DNA of 64,000 nucleotides from an uncultured Dongia sp. (GCF_936916975.1 NZ_CAKZGO010000007.1:1-64000); one strand, 5' to 3'. Positions 9,987 to 21,178 are shown, numbered from the stretch's first letter. Made by a program: numbers and translations. Notes: generated by a model from the letters alone, not told the origin.

Positions 9987-11563
9987 TGCCTTCAGTCGTC
10001 GCCGGCGTCGATTTCGGCACCTTGAGCGTCCGCGTGACCTTGTTCTCGGCACAAGGCAAGGCGCTGGGGCATGCCAGCGCTGAATATCCGCTGCATCGCC
10101 GTCGCGATGATCCGGACTATGCGACGCAGTCCCATGACGACCAGATGAACGCTCTGGCTACGGCTATGCGCAAGGCGCTGGGCGAGAGCCGTATTTCCGG
10201 CCAGGACGTGATAGCACTCGCCATCGACACCACCGGCTCCAGTGTGGTGATGGTTGGCGAAGGGCTGCAGCCCCTCGACGATTATTACCTCTGGTGCGAC
10301 CACCGGGCCAAGGCCGAGGCGCACGAAATCACCGAACAGGCGCACAAGGAAGGCCTTGAGGCGATCAATTGGTGCGGCGGCGTCTACTCTCACGAATGGG
10401 GTTTTGCGAAGTTACTGCATTGGCTCCGGCACAATCCCAGCAAGCGCAGCCAGTTCGTCACAGCCCTTGAGCATTGCGACATGGTGGCGGCGACCCTCAC
10501 CGGCGTCACGGACCCCGCCTTGGTCAAGCGCAGTGTCTGCGCGATGGGCCACAAATGGATGTGGAATCCGCGCTGGGGCGGTTTGCCCTCGCAGGCTTTT
10601 CTTTCCCGTGTCGATCCGCTGTTCGACGGCATCCGTGCCATGATCGGTGGCAGCTTCTGCACCTCGGATCAGATCGCTGGCTATCTTTCCCCTGGCTGGG
10701 CGGAACGCCTTGGCATCAAAGCCGGCATCCCCATTCCGGTCGGTGCCTTTGACGCACATTGGGACGCGTTGGGTGCCGGCTGCAAGATCGGCGATGTCGT
10801 CAACGTCGTCGGAACCTCGACCTGCATCATCGCGACGGCCAAGGATGTCGGCCTGATCCCCGGCCTCTGCGGCATCGTGCCGGGCAGTGTCGACCCACAT
10901 CTGATGGGGATCGAAGCCGGCTTGTCCGCGACCGGTGACATCTTCGAGGCCATCGCCAAGCGCTCCAACACGCGCATTGCTGATCTGTCGCGCGGGTTGG
11001 AGAATTATCGTGCGGGCCAGACAGGCCTCATGCGTCTCACTTGGGACAATGGCGATCGCACAGTGCTGGTGCGTCCTGATCTCGGCGGCATCACCTTGGG
11101 TTGGAACCTGCTGCACACCGCGCAGGACGAGCTGTTCGCCGCCATCGAAGGCACGGCTTTCCACACCCGCCTCATCCTGGAGCGGATGGCCGAAGGTGGC
11201 GTGCCGATCGACCGCATCATCAATGGCGGTGGCATCCCGCAGCACAATCCAGTCCTCAACCAGGTCTATGCCAATGTACTCGGCAAGCCGGTGCTGGTGC
11301 CTGACGGTGTCCCCACCGGGTTTGGCGCCGGCATCTTCGGCAGCATGGCAGCGGGCATCTATCCTGATGTCGCGACTGCGCAGGCGGCCATGTGCTTACC
11401 TTACAAAATTTGCACACCCGAGCGTTCCACAAGCGTAGTCTACGAACGCCTCTATGCTATGTTTCGGGATCTTTATCGCGGGTTCGGTGGCGTCGAAGCG
11501 ATGACGCCGCTGGCCGCAGTTTTGCCTGAATTGCGCCGTATCGCCCTGGTCGGTGCAGCTTAG
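9986..11563 (+). CDS. araB: ribulokinase (FGGY family)
   Basis: A 525-residue FGGY kinase resembling ribulokinase: N-terminal phosphate-binding GVDFGTLSVRVTLF, AIDTTGSS, the GAFDAHWDALGAGC segment and the C-terminal adenosine motif INGGGIPQHNPVLNQVYANV. It would phosphorylate L-ribulose (some homologues also take D-ribulose or ribitol) to the substrate of the epimerase encoded just upstream. Length fits the 530-560 range of the family. Confidence 0.92.
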   Translation: MPSVVAGVDFGTLSVRVTLFSAQGKALGHASAEYPLHRRRDDPDYATQSHDDQMNALATAMRKALGESRISGQDVIALAIDTTGSSVVMVGEGLQPLDDYYLWCDHRAKAEAHEITEQAHKEGLEAINWCGGVYSHEWGFAKLLHWLRHNPSKRSQFVTALEHCDMVAATLTGVTDPALVKRSVCAMGHKWMWNPRWGGLPSQAFLSRVDPLFDGIRAMIGGSFCTSDQIAGYLSPGWAERLGIKAGIPIPVGAFDAHWDALGAGCKIGDVVNVVGTSTCIIATAKDVGLIPGLCGIVPGSVDPHLMGIEAGLSATGDIFEAIAKRSNTRIADLSRGLENYRAGQTGLMRLTWDNGDRTVLVRPDLGGITLGWNLLHTAQDELFAAIEGTAFHTRLILERMAEGGVPIDRIINGGGIPQHNPVLNQVYANVLGKPVLVPDGVPTGFGAGIFGSMAAGIYPDVATAQAAMCLPYKICTPERSTSVVYERLYAMFRDLYRGFGGVEAMTPLAAVLPELRRIALVGAA

Positions 11564-11594
11564 AAGATATCGCCAACGCTGGAGCCCAATTTTC

Positions 11595-12623
11595 ATGACG
11601 ACCCGCCTGGACCAGAAGCTCGCGCGTATCCGTGCCGGCAAATACACCCGGAACGACTTCATTATCGCCGATGCGAAGGATGGCGATATGGGGCCAAGCA
11701 TCCCTTCCACCGGCCCATTGCGGCAACCGGATGGCAGCTGGTCGCGCTATCGTACCCGGGCGGAGTTTCTTGACCAGGTGCGGGCGATCGTGGCGCAGGA
11801 CGTGGTTGATATCATGCTGCTCTCGGCCTCTAATCTGGAACAACTGGCGGGGGAGGGCATCTTTGAAAAAAGTCCCGTCAAACCGGCCATCCGGGCGAAC
11901 GACACGACCGATATCTGGGTCGGTCGTGGCTGCACCTATAATCAACAGCCATCGCGGCCGTTCCGCTCAGCATCTTTGTCACGCGTGTTGCATGGCGGGA
12001 GCGCGCATCGCAGCAATGCCGCCGTGACAGGCACGGATCTCGGTCTCTATTCCGTCACCTTCAACAATGATCTGGATGCCGATTTCAGATCCCTTGAGGC
12101 CTTCTCCGACTTTCGTGCGGAAGCTGCCACCCATGGCTTCAAATATTTCCTCGAGGTGTTCAACCCGAATGCCGGCCGCGATATCGCGCCGGAAATCATG
12201 CCGCATTTCGTCAATGATTGCATCGTACGCTGCTTGGCCGGAGTACATCAGGCCGACCGGCCGGAGTTCTTGAAGATCGCCTATAACGGTCCGGCAGCGC
12301 TTGAGGAATTGGCAAGCTACGACCCCGGCATGATTGTCGGCGTGCTGGGCGGTGGGGCCGGCACCACACGCGACTGCTTCGAGCTATTGTGTCAGGCGGA
12401 GCGCTATGGCGCCCGTGTGGCCCTGTTCGGCCGCAAGATCAACTTGGCCGAAGATCCTTTGGAGATCGTCCGCTTCATGCGCGAGGTTGCGGATGGCACC
12501 ATGACGCCGCTGGAAGCCGTTCGCGCTTATCATGGTGAACTCGGCAAGCGCGGAATCAAGCCGATGCGGGGACTTGAGGACGATAGTGCGGTCACCGAAG
12601 CGGCCCTGCTGAAAGCCAAATAG
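11595..12623 (+). CDS. predicted class I aldolase (DhnA/LacD/DeoC-like TIM barrel)
   Basis: A 342-residue protein predicted to be a TIM barrel. The motif FLKIAYNGPAAL near residue 220 offers a Schiff-base lysine, and GVLGGGAGTTRDCFEL and ARVALFGRKINLAEDP resemble the phosphate-binding end of DhnA-type aldolases. The ATG at 11595 has GGAG ten bases upstream and avoids overlap with araB. It lies between two kinase genes, so a split of a phosphorylated sugar into two three- or two-carbon pieces is a reasonable inference. I know of no characterised member with this exact context. Confidence 0.6.
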   Translation: MTTRLDQKLARIRAGKYTRNDFIIADAKDGDMGPSIPSTGPLRQPDGSWSRYRTRAEFLDQVRAIVAQDVVDIMLLSASNLEQLAGEGIFEKSPVKPAIRANDTTDIWVGRGCTYNQQPSRPFRSASLSRVLHGGSAHRSNAAVTGTDLGLYSVTFNNDLDADFRSLEAFSDFRAEAATHGFKYFLEVFNPNAGRDIAPEIMPHFVNDCIVRCLAGVHQADRPEFLKIAYNGPAALEELASYDPGMIVGVLGGGAGTTRDCFELLCQAERYGARVALFGRKINLAEDPLEIVRFMREVADGTMTPLEAVRAYHGELGKRGIKPMRGLEDDSAVTEAALLKAK

Positions 12624-12672
12624 GCCCGACTGCCCCCTGGATTCCCGACAAGTCCATCTGTAAGAAGATGAC

Positions 12673-13695
12673 ATGACAAAAGCTCGTCGCGGCATCGTCA
12701 CCGGGGGGATGTGGTGTGTTGATCGTAACAGAACGATCGATGCATGGCCGCACGAAGACGGTGTGGCCGAAATTTCCGGCATCGAAATTTACGGTGGCGG
12801 TTCTGCCTGTAACATGGCGCTCGATCTCAAGAAACTTGATCCATCTTTCCCGGTCGAGACGATCGGTCTCGTCGGGGATGATGACGACGGGCGATTCCTG
12901 CTGGCGCAGGCGGACGCCCACGGTATCGACCGCACCCAGCTGATTGCTGTCGAAGGGGCCGAAACGCAGTTTACCGATGCTTATGTTTCAAAGACGACTG
13001 GGCGCCGTACGCACATCTTTTATCAGGGGGCGAGCGCTCTCCTGACACCCGACCATTTCGATCTCGTGCGTACCACGGGCCGGATACTTCATCTTGGCCT
13101 GCCCGGCGCACACAGAAAGATGGATGCCCCGTGGCGGGATGATCCAAACGGCTGGGTAACGGTCCTGCGGCAGGCGCGTGCTGTCGGGTTGGAGACAAAT
13201 CTCGAATTGTTCAGCATCGCGCCTGATCGCATCGCAACCATGATCCGTCCCTGTCTGCCGCATCTCGACTACCTCATCGTCAATGATCTGGAGATTGGCG
13301 CTATCGCCGGCAAGGAAACCTCCCATGACGGCGTTGCGGTGGTGACGGCTTGTGTCGAGGCGGCTCGCCAGGTGCTGGCGCAGGGGGCCATGGGGCTCGT
13401 CGTGGTGCATTTTCCGGCTGGCGCCGTCGCAATCGCCCGCGATGGCCAGATTTGGACGGCTTCCTCCGTCAGCATCCCGCAAGCCGAAATCGTCAGCGCC
13501 AACGGCGCCGGCGATGCCTTTGCTGCCGGTGCGATCTACGCCCTCCATGAGGGCTGGAGTGTCGACGCGGCGCTGGAACTGGCCCATGCCACCGCCGCCA
13601 TGTCGCTGCGCGGTCTTTCCACCTGTGCTGCGGTCGACACCTATCAGGCTTGCCTCGCCCAGGCCAAACGCTGGGGCCACCGGCCAGCCATCTGA
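12673..13695 (+). CDS. PfkB-family carbohydrate kinase
   Basis: A 340-residue ribokinase-like kinase. The N-terminal sugar-binding GGGSACNMALDLKKL and the C-terminal anion-hole/catalytic base motif SANGAGDAFAAGAIYA are clear. It closes the operon after the aldolase gene, and the pair resembles kinase-aldolase modules that phosphorylate a keto sugar and then cleave it. It may act on a side product or a second sugar carried by the same importer. Confidence 0.9.
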   Translation: MTKARRGIVTGGMWCVDRNRTIDAWPHEDGVAEISGIEIYGGGSACNMALDLKKLDPSFPVETIGLVGDDDDGRFLLAQADAHGIDRTQLIAVEGAETQFTDAYVSKTTGRRTHIFYQGASALLTPDHFDLVRTTGRILHLGLPGAHRKMDAPWRDDPNGWVTVLRQARAVGLETNLELFSIAPDRIATMIRPCLPHLDYLIVNDLEIGAIAGKETSHDGVAVVTACVEAARQVLAQGAMGLVVVHFPAGAVAIARDGQIWTASSVSIPQAEIVSANGAGDAFAAGAIYALHEGWSVDAALELAHATAAMSLRGLSTCAAVDTYQACLAQAKRWGHRPAI

Positions 13696-13869
13696 TTGTC
13701 GCGTTTCCGCCGGGGGATGACTCGGGTGATAGCCGGGACCAGGCCCATTTTCCCTGCGGGATTGGCGTCGCGGACACCCCAGCATGCGTCGCCTTTGGAA
13801 CAAATTTTCCGCATTGCCGGGATCCCAAAGCAAACATCTTGACGCCAGGGCAGGGTGGGGGCGATGTTC

Positions 13870-14092
13870 CTGGCGTCGAAGGTTCCCCAACGGATGAACT
13901 CCAGGGGATTAATAGGGAACACGGTGCGGACGACCCAAAAGGGGCCAAAACCGTGACTGCCCCCGCAACTGTGAGCGAGGAGCGGACGCCGAAGTGACCA
14001 CTGGTTGAGACTTGGCCGCATGCCAGGGAACGACTGGGAAGGTTGGTGCCGCGCGCAACTCGTGAGTCAGGAGACCTGCCAGCGACAAGACG
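13870..14092 (+). promoter_or_regulatory. cobalamin (B12) riboswitch
   Basis: The conserved core is unmistakable: GGTTCCCC, GGGAACACGGTG, CCGTGACTGCCCCCGCAACTG, CCACTGG, ACTGGGAAGG and GAGTCAGGAGACCTGCC appear in the standard order. The last block is the B12-box region. Adenosylcobalamin or a related form would repress the cobalt uptake genes cbtB and cbtA that follow. End coordinates are approximate because the closing P1 helix is only loosely definable by eye. The rest of the 13696-14217 gap holds the presumed promoter (about 170 nt) and the expression platform (about 125 nt). Confidence 0.96.
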
Positions 14093-14217
14093 AATCCGTA
14101 TTTATGGACGGGGTGTCCACGCGGTGCTGACTATTTTCGGTATCGATTCTGCACCCCTTCCTGCGCCGATCTGCCTCGTCACATGCCGTGGCGGAGCGAA
14201 CACCAAGGGGATCTATC

Positions 14218-14409
14218 ATGCAGACCAATAACATGTCCGCCACCGCCCTTAGCACCAAGACCAGCACCCGCGCCGAAGCGCTGACTGGCGCCTTCATGGC
14301 CGCCATTCTCGGTGTCGTCCTGGTTTGGGGCGTCGGCTTCTCGCATATCGAAGCGGTCCACAACGCCGCCCACGACACACGCCATGCCAACGCCTTCCCC
14401 TGCCACTAA
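14218..14409 (+). CDS. cbtB: cobalt transporter subunit CbtB
   Basis: A 63-residue protein with one membrane helix (about residues 22-42) and a His-rich tail, SHIEAVHNAAHDTRHANAFPCH in composition, typical of CbtB. The ATG at 14218 has AAGGGGA seven bases upstream. With CbtA it forms a predicted B12-regulated cobalt uptake system in many Proteobacteria, supplying cobalt for corrin synthesis. The riboswitch upstream supports the assignment. Confidence 0.9.
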   Translation: MQTNNMSATALSTKTSTRAEALTGAFMAAILGVVLVWGVGFSHIEAVHNAAHDTRHANAFPCH

Positions 14410-14420
14410 GAGGTAGGTTC

Positions 14421-15167
14421 ATGGAAACGTTCCGGCGACTTTTCATCGTCGCGGCACTTGCTGGCTTGATAAGTGGGATCTTCATCACTTTCGTCCACCA
14501 GGTGAGCACGACACAGCTCATTCTGGCGGCCGAAGTTTATGAGACCGCCGGCGAGCCTGCGGAAGCAGCGCCCGCGACCGATCCGGCAGCATCCGCTGAG
14601 GGTACGACCCATACGCATACCGATGGCTTGGCACACGAACATAGCGCCGAAGCCTGGGGCCCTGCGGATGGGCTCGAGCGCACGCTCTATACCGGGCTTG
14701 CCGACATCCTCACTGGAATCGGTTTCTCGCTTCTGCTGGTGGCAGCTTATCGCATCTGGGGTGGCCAGATGACGTGGCGCACGGGCCTCTATTGGGGATT
14801 GGCTGGCTTTGCGGCCATCGTGGCATCGCCCAATCTGGGCCTGCCGCCCGAAGTGCCAGGGACCGAAGCCGCACCTCTGCTTGATCGCCAGATCTGGTGG
14901 GTGGCGACGGCTGTTCTGACGGCCGTTGGCCTTGCCTTGATCTTCCTCGGCAAGCGCTACTGGTGGGCGGCACTCGGCTTGGCGCTTATCGTGCTGCCGC
15001 ACGCCTATGGCGCGCCGCAGCCGGCTGAGCATGTCAGCTTGGCGCCGGAGGCTCTGGCTCACCGCTTCATCGTGGCGGCGACCATTGTGGGCTTGCTGTT
15101 TTGGGCCGTGCTCGGGGCCGCGACCGGATATTTCTACAACCGCGTCTTCAAGGACGTGGCTGCCTGA
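14421..15167 (+). CDS. cbtA: cobalt transporter subunit CbtA
   Basis: A 248-residue membrane protein with five or six hydrophobic helices. A periplasmic loop after helix 1 contains THTHTDGLAHEH, a likely metal-binding His cluster. The ATG at 14421 follows an AGAGGTAGG ribosome-binding site, 11 bases after cbtB. It is the main membrane part of the proposed CbtAB cobalt transporter. Confidence 0.9.
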   Translation: METFRRLFIVAALAGLISGIFITFVHQVSTTQLILAAEVYETAGEPAEAAPATDPAASAEGTTHTHTDGLAHEHSAEAWGPADGLERTLYTGLADILTGIGFSLLLVAAYRIWGGQMTWRTGLYWGLAGFAAIVASPNLGLPPEVPGTEAAPLLDRQIWWVATAVLTAVGLALIFLGKRYWWAALGLALIVLPHAYGAPQPAEHVSLAPEALAHRFIVAATIVGLLFWAVLGAATGYFYNRVFKDVAA

Positions 15168-15198
15168 CATCTCGGCGCTCTATCTGAGCTGAAACGAA

Positions 15199-15240
15199 AA
15201 AGCCGGGCGCCCCTCATGTGGGGTGCCCGGCTTTCTTCTT
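15199..15240 (+). terminator. terminator after cbtA
   Basis: AAAGCCGGGC-G-CCCC pairs with GGGG-T-GCCCGGCTTT around a short loop and is followed by CTTCTT. The A-rich left flank means it can also end the converging chemoreceptor transcript. Confidence 0.85.
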
Positions 15241-15249
15241 TGTCGGTGG

Positions 15250-16932
15250 TTAAAGCGCGCGTACGTCGTTGATGAAGCGTTCGATGGTGGTACGGATCGT
15301 CGCCGTGTTCTGGCCCAGCTGCTTGGCGGCCGATAGAACGGTCGCGGTCGCATTCTGGGTCTGGCCAGCTGCCTGGGCGACGAAGACGACCTTTTCTGAG
15401 ACTTCCTGGTTGCCGGCGGACGCTTCCTGGATGTTGCGCGAGATTTCCTTGGTGGCGGAGTTCTGCTCCTCGACCGCCACGGCGACACCGCCCGAAATCT
15501 CTTTCATCTGGCGGATCTGATCACCCACGGCGCGGATTGATTCCGCGGTCGATTGGGTCGACGACTGGATAGATTGCACCTGAACCGCAATATCCTCGGT
15601 GGCGCGCGCCGTTTGGTTGGCGAGACTCTTGACCTCATTGGCAACGACGGCAAAACCCTTGCCGGCTTCCCCGGCGCGGGCGGCTTCGATCGTCGCGTTT
15701 AGCGCGAGGAGATTGGTCTGGGCGGAAATCTCGGTAATGAGGCGGACCACATCGCCGATCTTGGTTGAGGCTTCGGTGAGGTGGCCAACCCGCTCCGTGG
15801 TTTCGTCGATTGCATGCGTCGATGCCGTGGCAATCTCCGACTGCGCCGAGACCTGTCGCGTGATCTCCAGGATAGAGGCTGACAATTCCTCAGTAGCGGC
15901 GGCGACCGTGCCGACATTGGCGCTGGCTTCGGTCGCGGCAGCTGCCACCTTCTGTACCTGCTCGAGAGATTCGGTCGAGAGCTTGGTTAGCGATTCCGCC
16001 GTGTGATCGAGTTCGTCAGCGGATTTGACCAGCGCCTGCAAAATGACTTCGACTTCCTGGTCGAAGCCACGGGCAAGGTTGGTCATCTGCGTTGCGCGGC
16101 TTTCACGGGCGCGCTGCTGTTCGGCCGCTTCCGCCTGCAAACGTTCATTGTTGCGCATGTTATCGGCAAACACGGCGACGGCACCAGCCATGTTGCCGAC
16201 CTCGTCGGCGCGCTCGGCATAGGGAATGTTGACGCCCGTATTACCGGAAGCCAGTTCTTTCATCGTATCGGTGATCATGCGGATCGGCGCGCCGATCTGG
16301 CGTGACAACACGAAGAAGAAGAGGACTGCAGCCACCAGCATGACCACGGCACTTGTGATGACGGTGCGCAACGTCCACGACAACGCCGCGGAGATCTCAG
16401 CGTTCGCTGCTGCGGAATTGGCGCTGATCGCGTCGGCCAGTTGTTTGCCGGCGGTTTCCAGCTTCCCAGTCAGGGTTTCGCCAGCACCGGTCACTTCAAT
16501 GGCGCGAGCTTCATTCACTGTCGATGGGTGACGCATGAGCTTGAGCTGTGTCGCGACTGGGCCGCTGCGCCATTCATTAACCGCATCGCCGATGGCGCCT
16601 AACGGCGTCATCAGGTCGGGGTCGCCGGCGGCATTTGTGACCGCTTCCTGCAGTAGTTGGTCAAAGCCTTCACTGAAGGCCTGATAGTTGCGCGAGTATT
16701 CCGAACTGCCGGTGACGAGCAGGCCGCGAATAGCTGTCTGCATCTTCGCCGCGATCGCGAGGCTCGCATTGATCGAGCTTGCCTGACGTTCCGCGGCATC
16801 GCTTACCGCGTTGGCGCGATCGATGCGCGCGGTCAGCATGATCGAGATGACACCCGAAACGACAATGACGAGGCCGAGTAGCGAGAAGGCAATGATAAGC
16901 TTCTTGGCAACGGAAAGATTGGCGAATTTCAT
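15250..16932 (-). CDS. methyl-accepting chemotaxis protein
   Basis: A 560-residue chemoreceptor: membrane helix at about 10-32, a helical periplasmic ligand domain (four-helix/CHASE3-like), second helix near 190-215, HAMP, and a long cytoplasmic signalling coiled coil. The invariant hairpin tip [20 protein letters not shown] is present. There is no C-terminal CheR-binding pentapeptide. The ATG at 16932 follows GGAG eight bases upstream; a longer reading frame upstream has no good start. It is 19 bases downstream of a secreted sensor-domain gene on the same strand, so the two are probably one operon. Confidence 0.94.
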   Translation of the reverse strand: MKFANLSVAKKLIIAFSLLGLVIVVSGVISIMLTARIDRANAVSDAAERQASSINASLAIAAKMQTAIRGLLVTGSSEYSRNYQAFSEGFDQLLQEAVTNAAGDPDLMTPLGAIGDAVNEWRSGPVATQLKLMRHPSTVNEARAIEVTGAGETLTGKLETAGKQLADAISANSAAANAEISAALSWTLRTVITSAVVMLVAAVLFFFVLSRQIGAPIRMITDTMKELASGNTGVNIPYAERADEVGNMAGAVAVFADNMRNNERLQAEAAEQQRARESRATQMTNLARGFDQEVEVILQALVKSADELDHTAESLTKLSTESLEQVQKVAAAATEASANVGTVAAATEELSASILEITRQVSAQSEIATASTHAIDETTERVGHLTEASTKIGDVVRLITEISAQTNLLALNATIEAARAGEAGKGFAVVANEVKSLANQTARATEDIAVQVQSIQSSTQSTAESIRAVGDQIRQMKEISGGVAVAVEEQNSATKEISRNIQEASAGNQEVSEKVVFVAQAAGQTQNATATVLSAAKQLGQNTATIRTTIERFINDVRAL

Positions 16933-16951
16933 TTTTTGTTCTCCGTCCCTA

Positions 16952-17773
16952 TCAGCTCTGCAACCGGCGCTGCAATTCGGTGAGATTGAATTCAACGGTG
17001 ACCGCGCCGATCGATTCCTTTGTAGCCGGATCAACCACCGTGAAGTCTACCTGAGTGCGCCAGGTCTTGGTGTTGTCGTCAAACTCAGGCTCGTCGACGA
17101 AGACTGCATCCGGACCGACGGCGAAAGTCTTCTGGTATTTGTCTTCGTCGCCTTGCCAATAGTCGGAGGTGACGGAACTCTGCCCAACATTGAGGCCGAA
17201 CTTGTCCATCACAAAGATCTCTGTGAAAAGGCCGGCCGAGCTCGCCTGGATGTAGAGAAGGTAGTTGGAGAGTGGGCTGCTCAGAATTTCGGCGATAAAA
17301 GGCTGGTCGTCGGATTTCGCTTCCGCTTTCCAGGCTTCGTCCATCTTGTCGATCGTGGCCTGGTCGACGCCGGTATGGGCCTTGTTGGCCGCCGTGATCG
17401 ACAGAATGGTCACCTGCTGCACGATGCGCTCGCGCATGTCCTTGATGACGTCGGGGGTGATGATATCCGCGGCGATCGGTGTCGCAGCTGCGCCGGTAGC
17501 GGCAACTTCGGTGGCTGCCGCCGGCGCAGGCGCAGGTGCGGCAGCGGCTGGCGCTGCGGCGGGGTCAGTTGCCGGCGCTGCGGCGGCCGGCGCCACTGCC
17601 GGATCGGTTGTTGGCGTTGCAGCCGCTGGCGCTGCAACTGGGTCAACTGGCGTAGCGGCCGGCGCTGTCTCTTGTGCCAGAACCGGATCGGCAATGGGTG
17701 AGCATGCCAGGAGGAGGGCCACTATTCCTACGGCACGGGCGCGGCGATGATGGGCGAGATATTCCTGATACAT
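16952..17773 (-). CDS. secreted PDC/Cache-like sensor-domain protein
   Basis: A 273-residue protein with a signal peptide (cleavage around VLAQE; a Cys at about residue 24 is a poor lipobox). An Ala/Pro/Thr/Asp-rich low-complexity linker covers about residues 35-95. The C-terminal 170 residues resemble a single Cache/PDC sensor domain, including the [19 protein letters not shown] segment and a final beta-rich [18 protein letters not shown]. No membrane helix or output domain follows, so it should be a free periplasmic ligand binder. Its position ahead of a chemoreceptor suggests that it delivers a ligand signal to it. Confidence 0.7.
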   Translation of the reverse strand: MYQEYLAHHRRARAVGIVALLLACSPIADPVLAQETAPAATPVDPVAAPAAATPTTDPAVAPAAAAPATDPAAAPAAAAPAPAPAAATEVAATGAAATPIAADIITPDVIKDMRERIVQQVTILSITAANKAHTGVDQATIDKMDEAWKAEAKSDDQPFIAEILSSPLSNYLLYIQASSAGLFTEIFVMDKFGLNVGQSSVTSDYWQGDEDKYQKTFAVGPDAVFVDEPEFDDNTKTWRTQVDFTVVDPATKESIGAVTVEFNLTELQRRLQS

Positions 17774-18037
17774 GTTCTGCTCTTTGATCGATGGGCTGTG
17801 TTTTAATAAAAACCGAAATCGTAAAGATATTCTTACGCATCCGCGAAGCGGCTGATATTCCTAGGAAATTATAAATGAGATTTATCCAAGTGTAGAATAG
17901 AAATACCCGTTTTGAGAGCTACAAGCAAAGCGTCGCCAAGGAACAATGATCGCATTTTGACATTGAACAGGCTGATCGCGCGTACCGCAGGTTGCGTGAT
18001 ATAAATTGTAGAATCAGGGCGCTGAAGAGGATCGGGC

Positions 18038-19354
18038 ATGGCGGAGGGGTCGGATCAACAGGTTGCAACGGAGCCGCCACGGGCTGCTGCAGAGCCGCCA
18101 AGCCCTACCGCCGCCGAGCGGGCACGAGAACTGGCATTGCGTGCCAAGGGCGCCACCTCAAGCTTCCTCCCCTACGTCTGGGGCCGCTTCCAGGCCGATG
18201 GCTGCACGGGTGTTGCGGCAGCACTCAGCTATACGTCGCTGCTGGCGATCGTGCCGATGCTGGCGATCGGCCTTGCCATGTTCGCGGCCTTTCCGGCTTT
18301 TGCCGAAATACGGGACGATTTCATCATCGTGCTCGCGCAGAATCTGGCGCCCGATCTCGCCACCATCGCAAATGAGTATCTTGGCACCTTCATCAACAAT
18401 GCCGGCGGCACTTCTGCTGCGGGTGTCATCGGTATCGGCGTCACCGCCATCCTGCTGGTCAATACCATCCAGACCGCATTCGACAAGATCTGGGGCGTCA
18501 CCAGCCACAAGCATATGCTGCATCGCCTGCCGGTCTACTGGGCCCTGATTACACTCGGCCCGCTGCTGTTCGGCGCGTCGATCTCGATCTCGACATATGT
18601 CTTCTCACGGGCCAATAACGGCGATTTCTACGGCCTCTCCGCTGGTCTCAAGATCGTCACGGCGATCTTGCCGTTCTTGCTGGAGACGGCGGGCTTTGCG
18701 CTGTTCTACCGGCTCATCCCGACGCGGCCTGTGCGGTTTACCGACGCGATGACCGGCGCCGTCTTTGCCGCGATCCTGTTTGAGGTCCTGAAGCGCGGCT
18801 TTGGTCTGTACCTCCAGTTCTTCGGCTCCTACCAGTTGGTCTACGGCGCACTGGCCACGATCCCGATCTTCCTCATCTGGATGTATCTGGTCTGGGTCAC
18901 GGTGCTGATCGGCGCGGAGATCGCCGCCGCCTTGCCGGAGTGGCGGTCCGGTCGCCGCTCAATCGGTGAATCCCTGCGCCGCGGTGATCTGCTGAGCCTC
19001 GCCCTTGGCACCTTTGCAGAACTGGCCAAGGCACAATCCCATGGCTCCGGCGTGAAGTCGGAACAGCTTGTGCATGCCTTGGCGGCAGACCCGGGCCGCC
19101 TGGTCTGGCTGCTTGAGATGCTGAAGACGCACCGCCTCATCGCACGCAGCGATAACGGCAGGTGGATCCTGGCCCGCGATCTCAACAGCTTCACCATCCA
19201 TGATGTGTGCCATCATTTGGGCATCGCCTTGGGGGAGACGGTCGAAGAAGTCGTGCCGCTCGTCGACCCTCTGATGCGGCGCATCGCCGAGACCGAGAAG
19301 GCAGCGCTCGACGAAACAGTCGCGTCGGCCCTCAAGGGCATCGGCGCAATTTGA
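18038..19354 (+). CDS. YihY/virulence factor BrkB family membrane protein
   Basis: A 438-residue protein with a Pro/Ala-rich cytosolic start and six membrane helices of the YihY family (once misnamed RNase BN). Family blocks include DGCTGVAAALSYTSLLAIVP and LFYRLIPTRPVRFTDAMTGA. The C-terminal 130 residues form a soluble winged-helix-like tail seen in many alphaproteobacterial members. Molecular function of the family is not settled. The 264-nt AT-rich gap upstream holds the divergent promoters. Confidence 0.9.
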   Translation: MAEGSDQQVATEPPRAAAEPPSPTAAERARELALRAKGATSSFLPYVWGRFQADGCTGVAAALSYTSLLAIVPMLAIGLAMFAAFPAFAEIRDDFIIVLAQNLAPDLATIANEYLGTFINNAGGTSAAGVIGIGVTAILLVNTIQTAFDKIWGVTSHKHMLHRLPVYWALITLGPLLFGASISISTYVFSRANNGDFYGLSAGLKIVTAILPFLLETAGFALFYRLIPTRPVRFTDAMTGAVFAAILFEVLKRGFGLYLQFFGSYQLVYGALATIPIFLIWMYLVWVTVLIGAEIAAALPEWRSGRRSIGESLRRGDLLSLALGTFAELAKAQSHGSGVKSEQLVHALAADPGRLVWLLEMLKTHRLIARSDNGRWILARDLNSFTIHDVCHHLGIALGETVEEVVPLVDPLMRRIAETEKAALDETVASALKGIGAI

Positions 19355-20731
<1,377 letters not shown>

Positions 20732-20827
20732 GCCTGGAGCCCTCACATTCGACTCAAACCACCGTTTCTAACGTCTTGAATCGCTTTTCTATTGACGGGT
20801 GGAATCGGAGTGTGATTCGCTAGACGC

Positions 20828-21178
20828 ATGGAAATCGGTCGCGAAATCCGACGTCGCTTGCGCCAAGTTGCACTGCCTCTTCTGGGGGCGTGCCTCTCTG
20901 CCTATTTCGTGTTTCATGCCATTCATGGCGATCGCGGTATCCTGGCCTGGCTTCGTCTCAACCAGGATTTGAAAATCGCCACTGCCGAGGCGGCCGAGGC
21001 CACTGCGAACCGCCAGGCCATGGAACGCCGCGTGACCTTGCTGTCCAATACCTCTCTCGATCTCGACATGCTGGAAGAACGTGCCAGGGTGATGCTGAAC
21101 TACGCGCACCCTGACGATCTCATCATCTTCCTCAATCAGGCCGACACGGACCAGACCGGCGTTCGCGCGGTCAATTAA
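20828..21178 (+). CDS. FtsB/DivIC-like septum formation initiator
   Basis: A 116-residue single-pass protein: short basic N-terminus, membrane helix at about 14-32, then a heptad-rich coiled coil (about 42-80) and the family end LEERARVMLNYAHPDDLIIF. FtsB-type proteins bridge FtsL and FtsQ in the divisome. Location between eno and pdhA is the conserved alphaproteobacterial site. Confidence 0.88.
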   Translation: MEIGREIRRRLRQVALPLLGACLSAYFVFHAIHGDRGILAWLRLNQDLKIATAEAAEATANRQAMERRVTLLSNTSLDLDMLEERARVMLNYAHPDDLIIFLNQADTDQTGVRAVN

